From contig CAJOHD010000008.1 of NCBI GenBank assembly GCA_905234275.1, forward strand, positions 1 through 64,000: a stretch of 64,000 bases of DNA, given 5' to 3'. Position numbers and translations under genes: made by a program. The notes below the pieces were generated by a model. It was given only the letters and a program-made list of their open reading frames with translations. It was not told the DNA's origin and did not search any database. Every line of letters starts with the position of its first letter. The stretch's first letter is position 1. Positions 1-8,341 of this stretch are shown here, piece after piece. Source of the DNA: an uncultured Bacteroidales bacterium (GTDB lineage: Bacteria; Bacteroidota; Bacteroidia; Bacteroidales; F082).

Positions 1-84
1 CTTCCTCTTCCTAAAAAAGTCGGGGAATACAAGCTTTATTCAGGGGAGTTTACGTCAAACAGTGTAACTATAACGTTCGAGTAA
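1..84 (+). CDS. C-terminal end of a probable Rhs-module immunity protein (partial)
   Basis: An open frame enters from the left edge and stops at TAA 82-84. Its last 27 residues match the last 27 residues of the exported protein at 1851-2660 at 21 positions, including the shared stretch KLYSG-FTSNSVT, and the DNA is also visibly alike. It is therefore the tail of a paralogue of that protein. Because both copies follow or precede Rhs tip fragments, I infer that both are immunity (antidote) proteins of Rhs toxin modules. The 5' part lies outside the window, so nothing can be said of its start or signal peptide. Confidence 0.7.
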   Translation, partial: LPLPKKVGEYKLYSGEFTSNSVTITFE

Positions 85-91
85 AAAACAA

Positions 92-331
92 ATGCAGCAG
101 CAAATCATTACATATAATATTAACATGAACGGCCGAATGTACGACCGGAGCGGGGAAAACGGCAACGAACCTCAAGGCAACAGCAGCGGCAACCATGGAA
201 GCCTGGGAGGAAGTGTTGAAGTTCAGTCCTTGGGAAAAGGTGTCTTTGTGGAAAACGCAATTATTGATATGAATTATAATTGGGGTTTCCACATATTTCA
301 TACTTATTGGATGAATTTATTATTTCATTAA
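92..331 (+). pseudogene. collapsed Rhs core/tip fragment
   Basis: The 79-codon frame contains INMNGRMYD, the start of the hallmark Rhs repeat-associated core (normally NMNGRMYDP...FLSPDNY...NPLKYIDPSG). The sequence then jumps directly to RSGENGNEPQGNSSGNHG, as if the part between YD and SGE had been deleted. A glycine/serine-rich linker follows, and the tail contains HIFH, which also ends the larger tip at 958-1839. I see no catalytic motif. It is best read as the shell of a displaced toxin tip that lost its body. A short functional peptide cannot be excluded, but nothing supports one. The next gene begins 11 bases downstream. Confidence 0.55.
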
Positions 332-342
332 ATGTTAAAACT

Positions 343-954
343 ATGGAAAAATACACTTATGCAAAACCACTAATAATACTATTTGTAATAATAGTTTCTA
401 TTGTACTAACTCTATTTATCTTGTCCAATTATCGGATGCAAAATCTATGTATATACGAGACTTATAAAGGGAACTATGTAACCATTTGGAAAAATGACTA
501 TATATTCTTCGAGAAATATGAAGGACGAAAGCCTCCCAAAGACAACTACATAAAACTAAATCACGATGCTCCATATAGGGGTGATGTTGATGTGTTTTTC
601 AAAACAAATGATTCTATTCTGATATATAATAGGTGCGGATTTGACAATTTGATAGATGTTGTTTTTGATAAAAATGTTCATAAGGTTGAGGTGTTTTTTG
701 CCACCCGGGAAGATAGACAAGAATTTATGAGAAGGACTTCTTATCAGGATTCGCTTGTTGCTGCTGAATACTTTTTCTATGAAGATAGAGGTGTTTTATG
801 GCCAACATTCAATGAATGTGTCGGCGATTCAATGTATATCAGAGAATATCCAGTTGATCGCAAGCATTTCTTTTTCTTCATGATGGATCTATATGATTAT
901 AACGATAGTGTATTCTACCGTTATGACGAAAGATTTAACAATAGAGCGTTTTAA
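343..954 (+). CDS. membrane-anchored protein, possible Rhs immunity protein
   Basis: The protein has 203 residues from ATG 343. A longer frame opens at 280, but the hydrophobic N-terminus MEKYTYAKPLIILF fits the later start. One transmembrane helix (about residues 9-29) is followed by an acidic, aromatic-rich soluble domain of about 170 residues that should face the periplasm. I do not recognise the family. It lies between two Rhs core fragments, its stop is three bases before the next tip, and its base composition (A/T rich) differs from the core fragments. This is the usual position of an immunity gene in an Rhs or CDI module, so that role is inferred from context only. Confidence 0.6.
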   Translation: MEKYTYAKPLIILFVIIVSIVLTLFILSNYRMQNLCIYETYKGNYVTIWKNDYIFFEKYEGRKPPKDNYIKLNHDAPYRGDVDVFFKTNDSILIYNRCGFDNLIDVVFDKNVHKVEVFFATREDRQEFMRRTSYQDSLVAAEYFFYEDRGVLWPTFNECVGDSMYIREYPVDRKHFFFFMMDLYDYNDSVFYRYDERFNNRAF

Positions 955-957
955 CAG

Positions 958-1839
958 ATGTCATCCTTCCTCTCGCCCGACAACTACATGCAGGACCCCA
1001 CTACCCAGCAGGGATTCAACCGCTACGCCTACTGCATGTACAACCCGCTGAAGTATATCGACCCGAGCGGTGAACAATATTTCGGGTGGAATGGAAACTC
1101 AAGTTATGCTGATGAACAAGCAGAAAGATTAGTATTGAGAATCCGTTATAATAATTACCAGGAAAGCATGCAAATGACAATGGAGCGCATTGATAATTTT
1201 TCCAACAGTTTGTGGTCACAAGGCGATTCTCAGGGTGGTGCTATAGGTGGAAACGGTTGTCATGGTGGCGGATCAAATGAGTTGGAAAGTAAAATAAAAG
1301 AATTTTGTGAAAAACATGGTATTGAACCAGGTAAAGCTATTCCCGAAAAATTACGTACCGACGACTTTTTAAAAGAATTTCAGGAAACGTTTTTCCCTAA
1401 TGCACCTATGGATTTTGTTAAACATTTTTTATTCAAAGACATGTGTCAAGGTATTGATGGCCAAACTATAAATATTTTTGATGACAATCTTTTTAGCACA
1501 GGCTATTCTGATGTTTGTTTTAATAGTAACACGGATTTCACTCCAGAAGATTTATTCTATGCAATGGGACATGAACTAATTCATGTATCACAAAATATAG
1601 AAACAATGGGCTATCCACAAAGTATGTTAATTGATCCAAGCTTCATTGATGTAAAAGAGTTTTGGGCACATTCATGGATATCTGCAACTGGTGGTATTGA
1701 TCATTATCCAATAAATGCTACAAATATGCAATTATGGTCAAATCATGTAAATCCTTTAAATCATAATGAAACAATAAACTATACCAATATGATGAATTAT
1801 ATAAACTTTAATTGGCTAAACCATATTTTTCATCCTTAA
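958..1839 (+). CDS. orphan Rhs C-terminal tip with zincin metallopeptidase toxin domain
   Basis: The 293-residue frame begins in the middle of an Rhs core: FLSPDNYMQDP, FNRYAYCMYNPLKYIDPSGE (residues 4-40). The large beta-cage part of a full Rhs protein is missing. After a glycine-rich linker (about 90-105) comes a variable domain with HELIH at residues 205-209 and E234 in KEFWAH, a zinc-metallopeptidase (HExxH...E) pattern known among polymorphic toxin tips. This arrangement is typical of orphan tips that serve as a reservoir for recombination onto a full-length Rhs gene. Whether it is translated from ATG 958 is unknown. The exported protein that follows is its likely antidote. Codon use changes from GC-richer core to AT-rich tip, as expected of a swapped cassette. 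Confidence 0.75.
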   Translation: MSSFLSPDNYMQDPTTQQGFNRYAYCMYNPLKYIDPSGEQYFGWNGNSSYADEQAERLVLRIRYNNYQESMQMTMERIDNFSNSLWSQGDSQGGAIGGNGCHGGGSNELESKIKEFCEKHGIEPGKAIPEKLRTDDFLKEFQETFFPNAPMDFVKHFLFKDMCQGIDGQTINIFDDNLFSTGYSDVCFNSNTDFTPEDLFYAMGHELIHVSQNIETMGYPQSMLIDPSFIDVKEFWAHSWISATGGIDHYPINATNMQLWSNHVNPLNHNETINYTNMMNYINFNWLNHIFHP

Positions 1840-1850
1840 TATTATTTATT

Positions 1851-2660
1851 ATGAAAAAAAATTACTGTTTTGTTTTAACATTAGTAATGTTTGTTGTTAT
1901 TAACAACACATTATATTCCCAAGACTTATCCATTAACCTTTCCATTAGATGGAGTGAAAAACCGTATTTATTCAATACAGATTCCATAGTGCAGTACCCG
2001 GAGTTAGTGGTATCCTATACTAACAATTCAAATAAAAAATTGTATATTAAAAAAACATCAAATAAGCCCAATGGATATGTTGGTTTTATGCATGAAATCC
2101 AATCACCATATCACAGAAACGAGAATTATAGCTATATTAACGATCTCAACAATGATGTGATAAACAAGCCATATAAAAATAAAAAATATATTGTTCTTTT
2201 ATCTATAGAAGACACATACAGATATGCTAGATGGTATTTGAAAGACGAAAATTATACCGACGAATTGGAGAATTTAGAAACGAACCAACTTAATTACTAT
2301 ATTGATGTCGTTAACCAATGTATTTACAGAGAGATAATGGGGTATAACGATACGGAATGGGGCAATTTAGTATTCACACAATCAGATATTTCAAAAGATA
2401 GTATTTGGGAGAATAGGCATAATATGTTTATGTTTCTTAATCCACATGAAACGAAGGATGATGTTTATAATTTGACATGCTTATATATTCTTAAGGGTAC
2501 ATACACATTCATAATTGATAGTGAAGAGTTTAAAAAAGACGTAGTAGCAGATTTTGTACCATGGAAAAGAATAGGCGTTCCTCTTCCGAAAAAAGTAAAA
2601 AAATACAAGTTATATTCAGGAAAGTTTACGTCAAACAGTGTAACTGTGTCGTTTGAGTAA
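1851..2660 (+). CDS. exported protein, probable immunity partner of the metallopeptidase tip
   Basis: The protein has 269 residues from ATG 1851, 11 bases after the tip stops. A clear signal peptide (MKKNYCFVLTLVMFVV, cleavage near YSQ-D) sends it to the periplasm or surface. The remainder is rich in Asn, Tyr and Lys with no motif I can name. Its C-terminus is duplicated in the partial gene at 1-84, so this is a repeated component of the module array. Periplasmic placement would suit an antidote against a protease that acts there. The earlier in-frame ATG at 1812 lies inside the tip gene and would spoil the signal peptide, so I reject it. Immunity function is inferred. Confidence 0.65.
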   Translation: MKKNYCFVLTLVMFVVINNTLYSQDLSINLSIRWSEKPYLFNTDSIVQYPELVVSYTNNSNKKLYIKKTSNKPNGYVGFMHEIQSPYHRNENYSYINDLNNDVINKPYKNKKYIVLLSIEDTYRYARWYLKDENYTDELENLETNQLNYYIDVVNQCIYREIMGYNDTEWGNLVFTQSDISKDSIWENRHNMFMFLNPHETKDDVYNLTCLYILKGTYTFIIDSEEFKKDVVADFVPWKRIGVPLPKKVKKYKLYSGKFTSNSVTVSFE

Positions 2661-2661
2661 A

Positions 2662-2756
2662 TTATTTATGCCATCTCAACTTTTCACATATCATACTACT
2701 ATCACCGGTCACGAACACATCTACGACCCGTTGAAATATTATACACCCTCTACAAA
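2662..2756 (+). pseudogene. relic of an Rhs core
   Basis: Directly after the exported protein, one frame reads ITGHEHIYDPLKYY. This resembles two conserved pieces of Bacteroidales Rhs cores (TGHEH... and YDP...NPLKY) joined with the intervening residues lost. The frame then runs into the antisense of the flippase gene and has no function of its own. It marks the right end of the module array. The match is short, so confidence is moderate. Confidence 0.4.
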
Positions 2757-4082
2757 CTATCTGTTGAAAACGGTCGATTTTAGCGCTGCAATCAAAGATT
2801 TCATGTCTTCTTTAGTTACCAACAGTTCCTTTGCAGAAACCTTATTGGTTTTCTTAAAGATAATCCACTGATAGACTATTATCGCGAAGTTGGTTATCGA
2901 TACCGAGACACCGGCACCGACCATGCCGAATGGAGGTATTAATAAGTATAAAGCAGGTATGGTGACCGCAAACCCCACCAAAGCTGCATAAAGATTGTAT
3001 TTCGGCAGGTTTACGCCGGAGAAGAAATGGCAGAAAACAGTGTGAGCCGACAGGAACACCATGCCTGGAGCAAGCGCTATCATAACAGCGCGCATGTCAG
3101 CGAAATCGCGGGTGAATATCCAGGAATATACGCTGGTTGGGATGATACAGACTATGAATATGCATATAGCCGTAAGGACGGTGGCTGTCTTCAAAAGCTG
3201 AACCGTTATCTTGCTTGCCAAATCGTTGTCGTTCAAGTTGCTAATCTTTGAAAACTGCACCATCGCGATGCTCTGTCCAATCACCTTAGGTGACTCGGCC
3301 ACCTGAGAGGCGGCGTTGTAAACACCCACCTGCGCATCGCCCCAGAAACCTCTGATAATCAGGAAACTGAGACGTTTGTTGAGCATCGACACCATGTTGG
3401 TAAGTTGTATTATACTTCCAAATTTGAACATCTCTTTTGCTGTTTCGAAAACCGACTCTCCGGTGCTTTCCTTGAGGTAAGGCCAAATTTGCGTCAAGCC
3501 GCTGACATAACCGACGATATAACCGGTAAGTAGCGAATATACGAATGCGTCGGCATTGTGGATGTCGAACACGAAGATATACACAAGCATCGAGAGCATC
3601 TGCGTCATGAACTGTATGATAAACAAGATGTTATTGGTAGCGATGCGTTCTTTTCCGAGAAGGGTGGCGAGGTTGAAATTGTGCAGGCTGTAGATGAAAA
3701 CCAGCAGCAGCACCATGCCGTGATAGCCCTGAGGTATAAACTCCGCGTTCTCACCGAAAAACTTTGCGAAATGGAGGCTGAAACCTTCAGGAAGCAGTGT
3801 GCATAGATACATGATGAGGGCATATAACGCCACCACCATCGTAGTCCAGATATATGATATTTTGAACAAGGTGCGATATGACTTCCTCGGGGTAAAATAG
3901 ATGAGCCCGCTGCCGGCGAGAAACTCCACTCCGATAAGAAGCAACGACACGTCGAGAAGCACAATGCCGCCGATGCCCCATGCCTCAGCTCCGAGATAGT
4001 GCGTGGCGAACCACAGCGTGACGAAGTTGCAGATGGCGTTTAGCAGACGGGTGCCGAATGTGCCGAAGATGTTTCTTATCAT
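2757..4082 (-). CDS. polysaccharide flippase of the MATE/Wzx-like superfamily
   Basis: This 441-residue, highly hydrophobic protein has about 12-14 membrane spans and the opening MIRNIFGTFGTRLLNAICNF typical of PST/Wzx oligosaccharide flippases. Such proteins move undecaprenyl-linked glycans or other lipid-linked units across the inner membrane. It is transcribed away from a glycosyltransferase gene whose promoter shares the same 100-base gap. This fits a role in surface polysaccharide or glycoprotein assembly. Its stop touches the relic of the Rhs array. The substrate cannot be told from sequence. A MurJ-type lipid II flippase is less likely. Confidence 0.8.
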   Translation of the reverse strand: MIRNIFGTFGTRLLNAICNFVTLWFATHYLGAEAWGIGGIVLLDVSLLLIGVEFLAGSGLIYFTPRKSYRTLFKISYIWTTMVVALYALIMYLCTLLPEGFSLHFAKFFGENAEFIPQGYHGMVLLLVFIYSLHNFNLATLLGKERIATNNILFIIQFMTQMLSMLVYIFVFDIHNADAFVYSLLTGYIVGYVSGLTQIWPYLKESTGESVFETAKEMFKFGSIIQLTNMVSMLNKRLSFLIIRGFWGDAQVGVYNAASQVAESPKVIGQSIAMVQFSKISNLNDNDLASKITVQLLKTATVLTAICIFIVCIIPTSVYSWIFTRDFADMRAVMIALAPGMVFLSAHTVFCHFFSGVNLPKYNLYAALVGFAVTIPALYLLIPPFGMVGAGVSVSITNFAIIVYQWIIFKKTNKVSAKELLVTKEDMKSLIAALKSTVFNR

Positions 4083-4102
4083 AAAGCTTTTAAATCAAAG
4101 CG

Positions 4103-4110
4103 CAAAGATA
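4103..4110 (-). promoter_or_regulatory. -7 promoter box of the flippase gene
   Basis: CAAAGATA on the + strand reads TATCTTTG on the minus strand, the Bacteroidota sigma-ABfr -7 element (TAnnTTTG), 20 bases upstream of the flippase ATG at 4082. Confidence 0.7.
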
Positions 4111-4157
4111 AAGAAATTATTTTATGAAATAAAAAATCGTCGCAATAATATTTTGTG

Positions 4158-4165
4158 TATTTTTG
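4158..4165 (+). promoter_or_regulatory. -7 promoter box of the GT2 fusion gene
   Basis: TATTTTTG matches TAnnTTTG and ends 14 bases before ATG 4180. It supports that start over an upstream in-frame ATG at 4003, which lies inside the divergent flippase gene. Confidence 0.65.
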
Positions 4166-4179
4166 CCGTTTTAACAGCG

Positions 4180-6141
4180 ATGATGAAACTTTCGGTTGTC
4201 ATAGTAAATTACAACGTTGAGCATTTTCTCGAGCAATGCCTCTATTCGGTGCGTCGCGCCATGCAAGGTATTGAGGGTGAAGTGTTTGTAGTTGATAACA
4301 ACTCTGTTGACGGCTCGCTTAAAATGCTTGCTGCAAAGTTTCCTGAGGTGAAAGTCATCGCCAACAAGGATAACGTTGGTTTCGCTAAGGCTAACAATCA
4401 GGCGATTAGGATCTCGACAGGGGAGTATGTGCTGCTTCTGAACCCCGACACCGTGGTGGAAGACGACACTTTCAGCAAATGCATCGCTTTTATGGATTCG
4501 CATCCGGATGCAGGCGGTTTGGGCGTGAAGATGGTCGACGGCAAGGGTCAGTTCCTGCCGGAATCAAAGCGCGGACTGCCGACACCGATGACGGCTTTCT
4601 ATAAGATTTTCGGGCTCTCCAAGCTGTTCCCGCACTCGAAACGTTTCTCGAAATATCATCTCGGATATCTGCCTGAAGATGAGGTTAATCCTGTCGATAT
4701 TTTGGCAGGCGCCTATATGCTTATGCGTCGCGAAACCCTCGACAAATGCGGGCTTCTCGACGAGACTTTCTTTATGTACGGCGAGGATATCGACCTTTCT
4801 TACCGCATAACTTTGGCAGGGTATAAAAACTATTATTTCCCCGAAACGCGCATCATTCACTACAAAGGCGAAAGTACCAAGAAAACAAGTGTCAACTACG
4901 TGCTCGTGTTCTACAAGGCGATGGAGATTTTTGCCGAAAAACACTTCGCCAAGAAACGCGCGAGATTGTTCTCGTTTTTCATTAACTTTGCCATATATTT
5001 CAGGGCTTTTCTGGCTTTGATGTCGCAGTTTTTGGGCAAGGTCTACATGCCTCTTACCGATGTGGTGCTGGGTTATTCAGGTCTCGCAGCAATCAATTAT
5101 TTCTGGGGACATTACATGATTTACGACGGAGTCGGTTCGTATCCGATAACGCCGCTGTTCACCATAATCTTGCCGATCTACATGCTGATATGGCTCATGA
5201 CCGCTTATTTCACCGGCGGTTACGACAAGCCATACCGCATTTATCCGGCAGTGGGTGGAATCATGGTAGGCAGTTTGCTGATATTGATTCTTTACGCTTT
5301 GCTGCCTGCCGACCTGCGTTTTTCGCGTGCTTTGATACTTTTCGGAACAATCTGGATGGCTCTTCAGATGACTTTAAGCAGAGCTTTAGGTTATATATTG
5401 AAACTATCTGATTTTCAATATGGTAGAAATGCCAAAAAACGCTTCTTGGTTATCGGAAATTCTGATGAGACGAAGCGTGTTGAACAGCTTTTGAAGAGCA
5501 CCTCCATCAAGCCGGATTTTATAGGTCTTGTGGTTCCAAATAACGGACTTGAGATTCCTGATAATTATCTTGGTAACATCGCTCAGGTGCCAGATATGGT
5601 TGGCATTTATAAGATCACTGAGATTATTTTCTGTTCGAAAGACATCACGCATCAGGAAATCATCGACAAGATGGTGGAGTGGCATGCTAACGACCTCGAT
5701 TACAAGATTGCACCAGTCGATACGCTTTCGATCATTGGAAGCAACTCCATAAACACTCGCGGCGACCTTTATACCGTTGATATCCGTACGATTAACACGG
5801 TGCCAAACCGCAGAAAGAAACGTCTTTTGGACTTCTCAGTCTCATTGTTTGGCATTATCTTCTGGATTTTCGCGGCTTGGTTTATCAAAAAACCGTTGAA
5901 GTTCTTGGGCGACTGCTTCAGAGTTCTTTTCGGAGGTTATTCATGGGTGGGTTATTGCCCGACGAATGTCACTGATGGTCAACGACTTCCGGAGATTAAG
6001 AAAGGCATTTACAATCCTGCGTCAATCGTTACGGGCGAGCTTGACGACGAGGCTCGCAACAGGCTCAATGTCATGTATGCCCGCGATTATACAATTTTGA
6101 AAGATTTTAATATCTTGTTCAGAGTGTTACTGAAACGATAA
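4180..6141 (+). CDS. GT2 glycosyltransferase fused to a polyprenyl-phosphate sugar-transferase-like region
   Basis: The product has 653 residues. Residues 1-260 are a GT-A family 2 transferase: VVDNNSVDGS, NPDTVV (D90) and GEDIDL (E202, D203, D205). Five to six membrane spans follow (about 265-400), then a Rossmann-like CoA-binding_3 domain (about 418-530, KKRFLVIGNS) as in PglC/WbaP-type initiating transferases. The tail (about 543-653) starts like a Bac_transf domain (KKRLLDFSVSLFG) and ends like one (YARDYTILKDFNILFRVLL), but the middle with the catalytic Arg/Asp segment and FRSM motif is missing. The enzyme thus probably adds a sugar by its N-terminal half, while the C-terminal half anchors or regulates. 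The start is set by the promoter at 4158. Confidence 0.75.
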   Translation: MMKLSVVIVNYNVEHFLEQCLYSVRRAMQGIEGEVFVVDNNSVDGSLKMLAAKFPEVKVIANKDNVGFAKANNQAIRISTGEYVLLLNPDTVVEDDTFSKCIAFMDSHPDAGGLGVKMVDGKGQFLPESKRGLPTPMTAFYKIFGLSKLFPHSKRFSKYHLGYLPEDEVNPVDILAGAYMLMRRETLDKCGLLDETFFMYGEDIDLSYRITLAGYKNYYFPETRIIHYKGESTKKTSVNYVLVFYKAMEIFAEKHFAKKRARLFSFFINFAIYFRAFLALMSQFLGKVYMPLTDVVLGYSGLAAINYFWGHYMIYDGVGSYPITPLFTIILPIYMLIWLMTAYFTGGYDKPYRIYPAVGGIMVGSLLILILYALLPADLRFSRALILFGTIWMALQMTLSRALGYILKLSDFQYGRNAKKRFLVIGNSDETKRVEQLLKSTSIKPDFIGLVVPNNGLEIPDNYLGNIAQVPDMVGIYKITEIIFCSKDITHQEIIDKMVEWHANDLDYKIAPVDTLSIIGSNSINTRGDLYTVDIRTINTVPNRRKKRLLDFSVSLFGIIFWIFAAWFIKKPLKFLGDCFRVLFGGYSWVGYCPTNVTDGQRLPEIKKGIYNPASIVTGELDDEARNRLNVMYARDYTILKDFNILFRVLLKR

Positions 6142-6147
6142 TTTTTG

Positions 6148-6155
6148 TATCTTTG
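6148..6155 (+). promoter_or_regulatory. -7 promoter box of nusB
   Basis: TATCTTTG, a perfect Bacteroidota -7 element, seven bases after the stop of the preceding gene and 30 bases before ATG 6186. Confidence 0.75.
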
Positions 6156-6185
6156 CAAACTGAAATTTTTTATTAATTAAACATC

Positions 6186-7148
6186 ATGTTAAACAGAAGG
6201 TTTTTGAGAATCAAGGTGTTACAGGCGCTCTACGCTTATATTGAGTCGGGCGAAACTAACGTCAACAATGGAATTAAGAATTTGCTTGAGAGCATTGATA
6301 AGCTGTATGAGCTTTTCATCTGGCAGCTGTCGTTTCTCGTTGAGACCAAACGTTTTGCTGAGAATAAAATCACAGAAAACAAGCATAAATACATTCCGAC
6401 TTACGAGGATCTTCATCCGAATATGAAGTATGTCAACAACCGTTTGCTCAATGTGATTGAGGATAATATTGATTTCAAGAAACATGAGGCGGCGCTGAAG
6501 ATTAACTGGGCTGACGACCATCAGGATGTGGTGAAAAATTACTACAACATGATGAAAGATACGCCTGAGTATAAGAAATATATGGCCGACAAGACCGATA
6601 CATTTGCCAACGACCGTAAGTTTATCGTCGAAATGGTCACCAAATATTTCGCTGATCTTGACGTGCTTCAGGACTTCTACGAAGATAAGAGCATTTACTT
6701 CTGCGATGATTATCATTTGGTTAGCTCAATGCTTATCGATTTCTTCACCAAGATGAAGAACTTCGATGTCAACTCAAAGCTGCCTGAAATTTATAAGACA
6801 GAAAACGTTGAAGCTAACGCCGATGAGAAATTTATCCAGGAATTGTTCCGCGAGACCCTTAAACATAACGAGGAGTTTGGAAAGCTCATCGCCGACAATA
6901 CCAACAACTGGGAGAAAGAGCGTATCTGCCTGATGGACATGATAATCCTGAAGATGGCTCTCACTGAATTTGTGTGTTTCCCATACATCCCGGTGAAGGT
7001 TTCTATGAACGAATATATTGAGATTTCTAAATATTTCAGCACTCCGAAGAGTAAGATTTTTGTCAACGGAATCCTCGACAAATTGGCGAAAAAACTTACT
7101 GAAAGCGGTGCTATTGAAAAAAAAGGTCTGGGATTGCTGGAAAAGTAG
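6186..7148 (+). CDS. nusB: transcription antitermination factor NusB
   Basis: The protein has 320 residues and begins MLNRRFLRIKVLQALYAY, the typical start of the long Bacteroidota NusB. The NusB/RsmB fold proper is at the C-terminus (about residues 200-310, with ERICLMDMIILKMALTEF and the final ISKYFSTPKSKIFVNGILDK). The first half is a lineage-specific helical extension. NusB joins NusE (S10) on boxA RNA to allow readthrough of rRNA operons. It is usually next to yajC in this phylum. Here yajC lies 27 kb away with ybbR and coaE, so the operon has been split. Confidence 0.88.
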   Translation: MLNRRFLRIKVLQALYAYIESGETNVNNGIKNLLESIDKLYELFIWQLSFLVETKRFAENKITENKHKYIPTYEDLHPNMKYVNNRLLNVIEDNIDFKKHEAALKINWADDHQDVVKNYYNMMKDTPEYKKYMADKTDTFANDRKFIVEMVTKYFADLDVLQDFYEDKSIYFCDDYHLVSSMLIDFFTKMKNFDVNSKLPEIYKTENVEANADEKFIQELFRETLKHNEEFGKLIADNTNNWEKERICLMDMIILKMALTEFVCFPYIPVKVSMNEYIEISKYFSTPKSKIFVNGILDKLAKKLTESGAIEKKGLGLLEK

Positions 7149-7201
7149 TTTAGAGTTTAGAGTGTAGAGTTGAGAGTAGTTTGAAAGTTTAAAGTTAAAA
7201 G
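7149..7201. repeat. low-complexity TTTAGAGT-type intergenic repeat
   Basis: Directly after nusB come repeated words of the type TTTAGAGTTTAGAGTGTAGAGTTGAGAG. The same words appear in reverse orientation at 26885-26935, before the nucleotidyltransferase stop. No gene or promoter is visible here. Confidence 0.6.
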
Positions 7202-7285
7202 TAAAAGAGTTTTTGGAAGAAAATTTTGAAAGGTTTTATATAAGATTTTGAATGATTTTGAGCCGTCAGGCGACCAAAAAAGTAA

Positions 7286-8341
7286 ATGAGAATAAAAAAG
7301 CTGTTACAAATTATTGTGCTGATGATGTTTGTCGTTGAGCTTCAGGGACAAACAACAAAAGGCGCATATAGTTTCCTCGATATGACAAGCTCTGCGAGGG
7401 TGGCAGCTCTGGGTAACACCGATTTGTCGATTTACGACTCCGATATTCAGCTTGGAATCTACAATCCGTCGTTGATTAACAGCGATATGCACAACGATAT
7501 CGTGCTTTCGTATGTGAATTATTATGCCGACATCAATTATGGCATGGCGCAGTATGGCCGCACTTTTAACAAAATAGGCTCATTTGCCGCCACGGTGCAG
7601 TTTCACAGCTATGGCAGCATGAAATATGCAGATGAACAAGGGAATGTCGACGGAAGCACGTTCACCCCGTCGGATTACAACATCATGATAGGGTGGGGAC
7701 GTCAGCTCACGCCACATTGGAGCATTGGTGCTAACGTCAAGTTTGCGGGAGTGCAGTTTGAACGCTATAAAACATATGCCCTGGCGGCCGATGTGGCAGG
7801 AAGCTACAGAACCGACAACGGTTGGATGTTCTCGGCCACTGCCCGAAACATCGGTTATGAGTTATATAACAACTTTGCAGGCGACAGAAACAAGCTGCCG
7901 TTCCATTTGGATGCTGCTGTTTCGAAGCGTTTGGAGCATGTGCCGTTTTTGTTCAGTATTGTCTACGAAAACATCCAGAAATGGGATCTGACATACGACG
8001 ATCCGCTCGATTTGGAAGGCAACTATGATCCAATCACGGGTACGAAAAAAGAGAAGTCGGATGCAGCCAAATTTGCTGATAACTTGATGAGGCACATAGT
8101 GTTTGGCGGTGAGATTTACATCGGGAAAAATCTCGTATTGAGAGCTGCATATAACTATGGGATGAGGCAGAACCTGCAGACACCGACAAAGAAGGGATTG
8201 TGCGGTTTCTCGTATGGCGTTGGCGTAAATATTTGGCATTTCAGCATCAACTATTCAAGGTCGGAAATGCACATCTACGGTTCGCCGAATTATATCACAA
8301 TATCAACCAACTTGGATAAATTTGTAAAAAAGTCTAAATAA
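7286..8341 (+). CDS. porQ: type IX secretion system protein PorQ
   Basis: The protein has 351 residues with a signal peptide (cleavage after LQG-QT) and the PorQ/PorV-type opening GAYSFLDMTSSARVAALGNT, then a predicted 14-strand beta-barrel of the FadL fold. PorQ belongs to the T9SS attachment complex (PorU, V, Q, Z) that processes and anchors cargo at the cell surface. Several T9SS cargo genes lie in this window, so the machinery is in use. The stop TAA (8339-8341) directly precedes the recF ATG. Confidence 0.82.
   Translation: MRIKKLLQIIVLMMFVVELQGQTTKGAYSFLDMTSSARVAALGNTDLSIYDSDIQLGIYNPSLINSDMHNDIVLSYVNYYADINYGMAQYGRTFNKIGSFAATVQFHSYGSMKYADEQGNVDGSTFTPSDYNIMIGWGRQLTPHWSIGANVKFAGVQFERYKTYALAADVAGSYRTDNGWMFSATARNIGYELYNNFAGDRNKLPFHLDAAVSKRLEHVPFLFSIVYENIQKWDLTYDDPLDLEGNYDPITGTKKEKSDAAKFADNLMRHIVFGGEIYIGKNLVLRAAYNYGMRQNLQTPTKKGLCGFSYGVGVNIWHFSINYSRSEMHIYGSPNYITISTNLDKFVKKSK

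Noticed and set aside
4003..4179. Longer N-terminus for the GT2 fusion gene
   Set aside because: It runs back into the divergent flippase gene and past the promoter at 4158. The GT2 fold begins at MKLSVVIVNYN.
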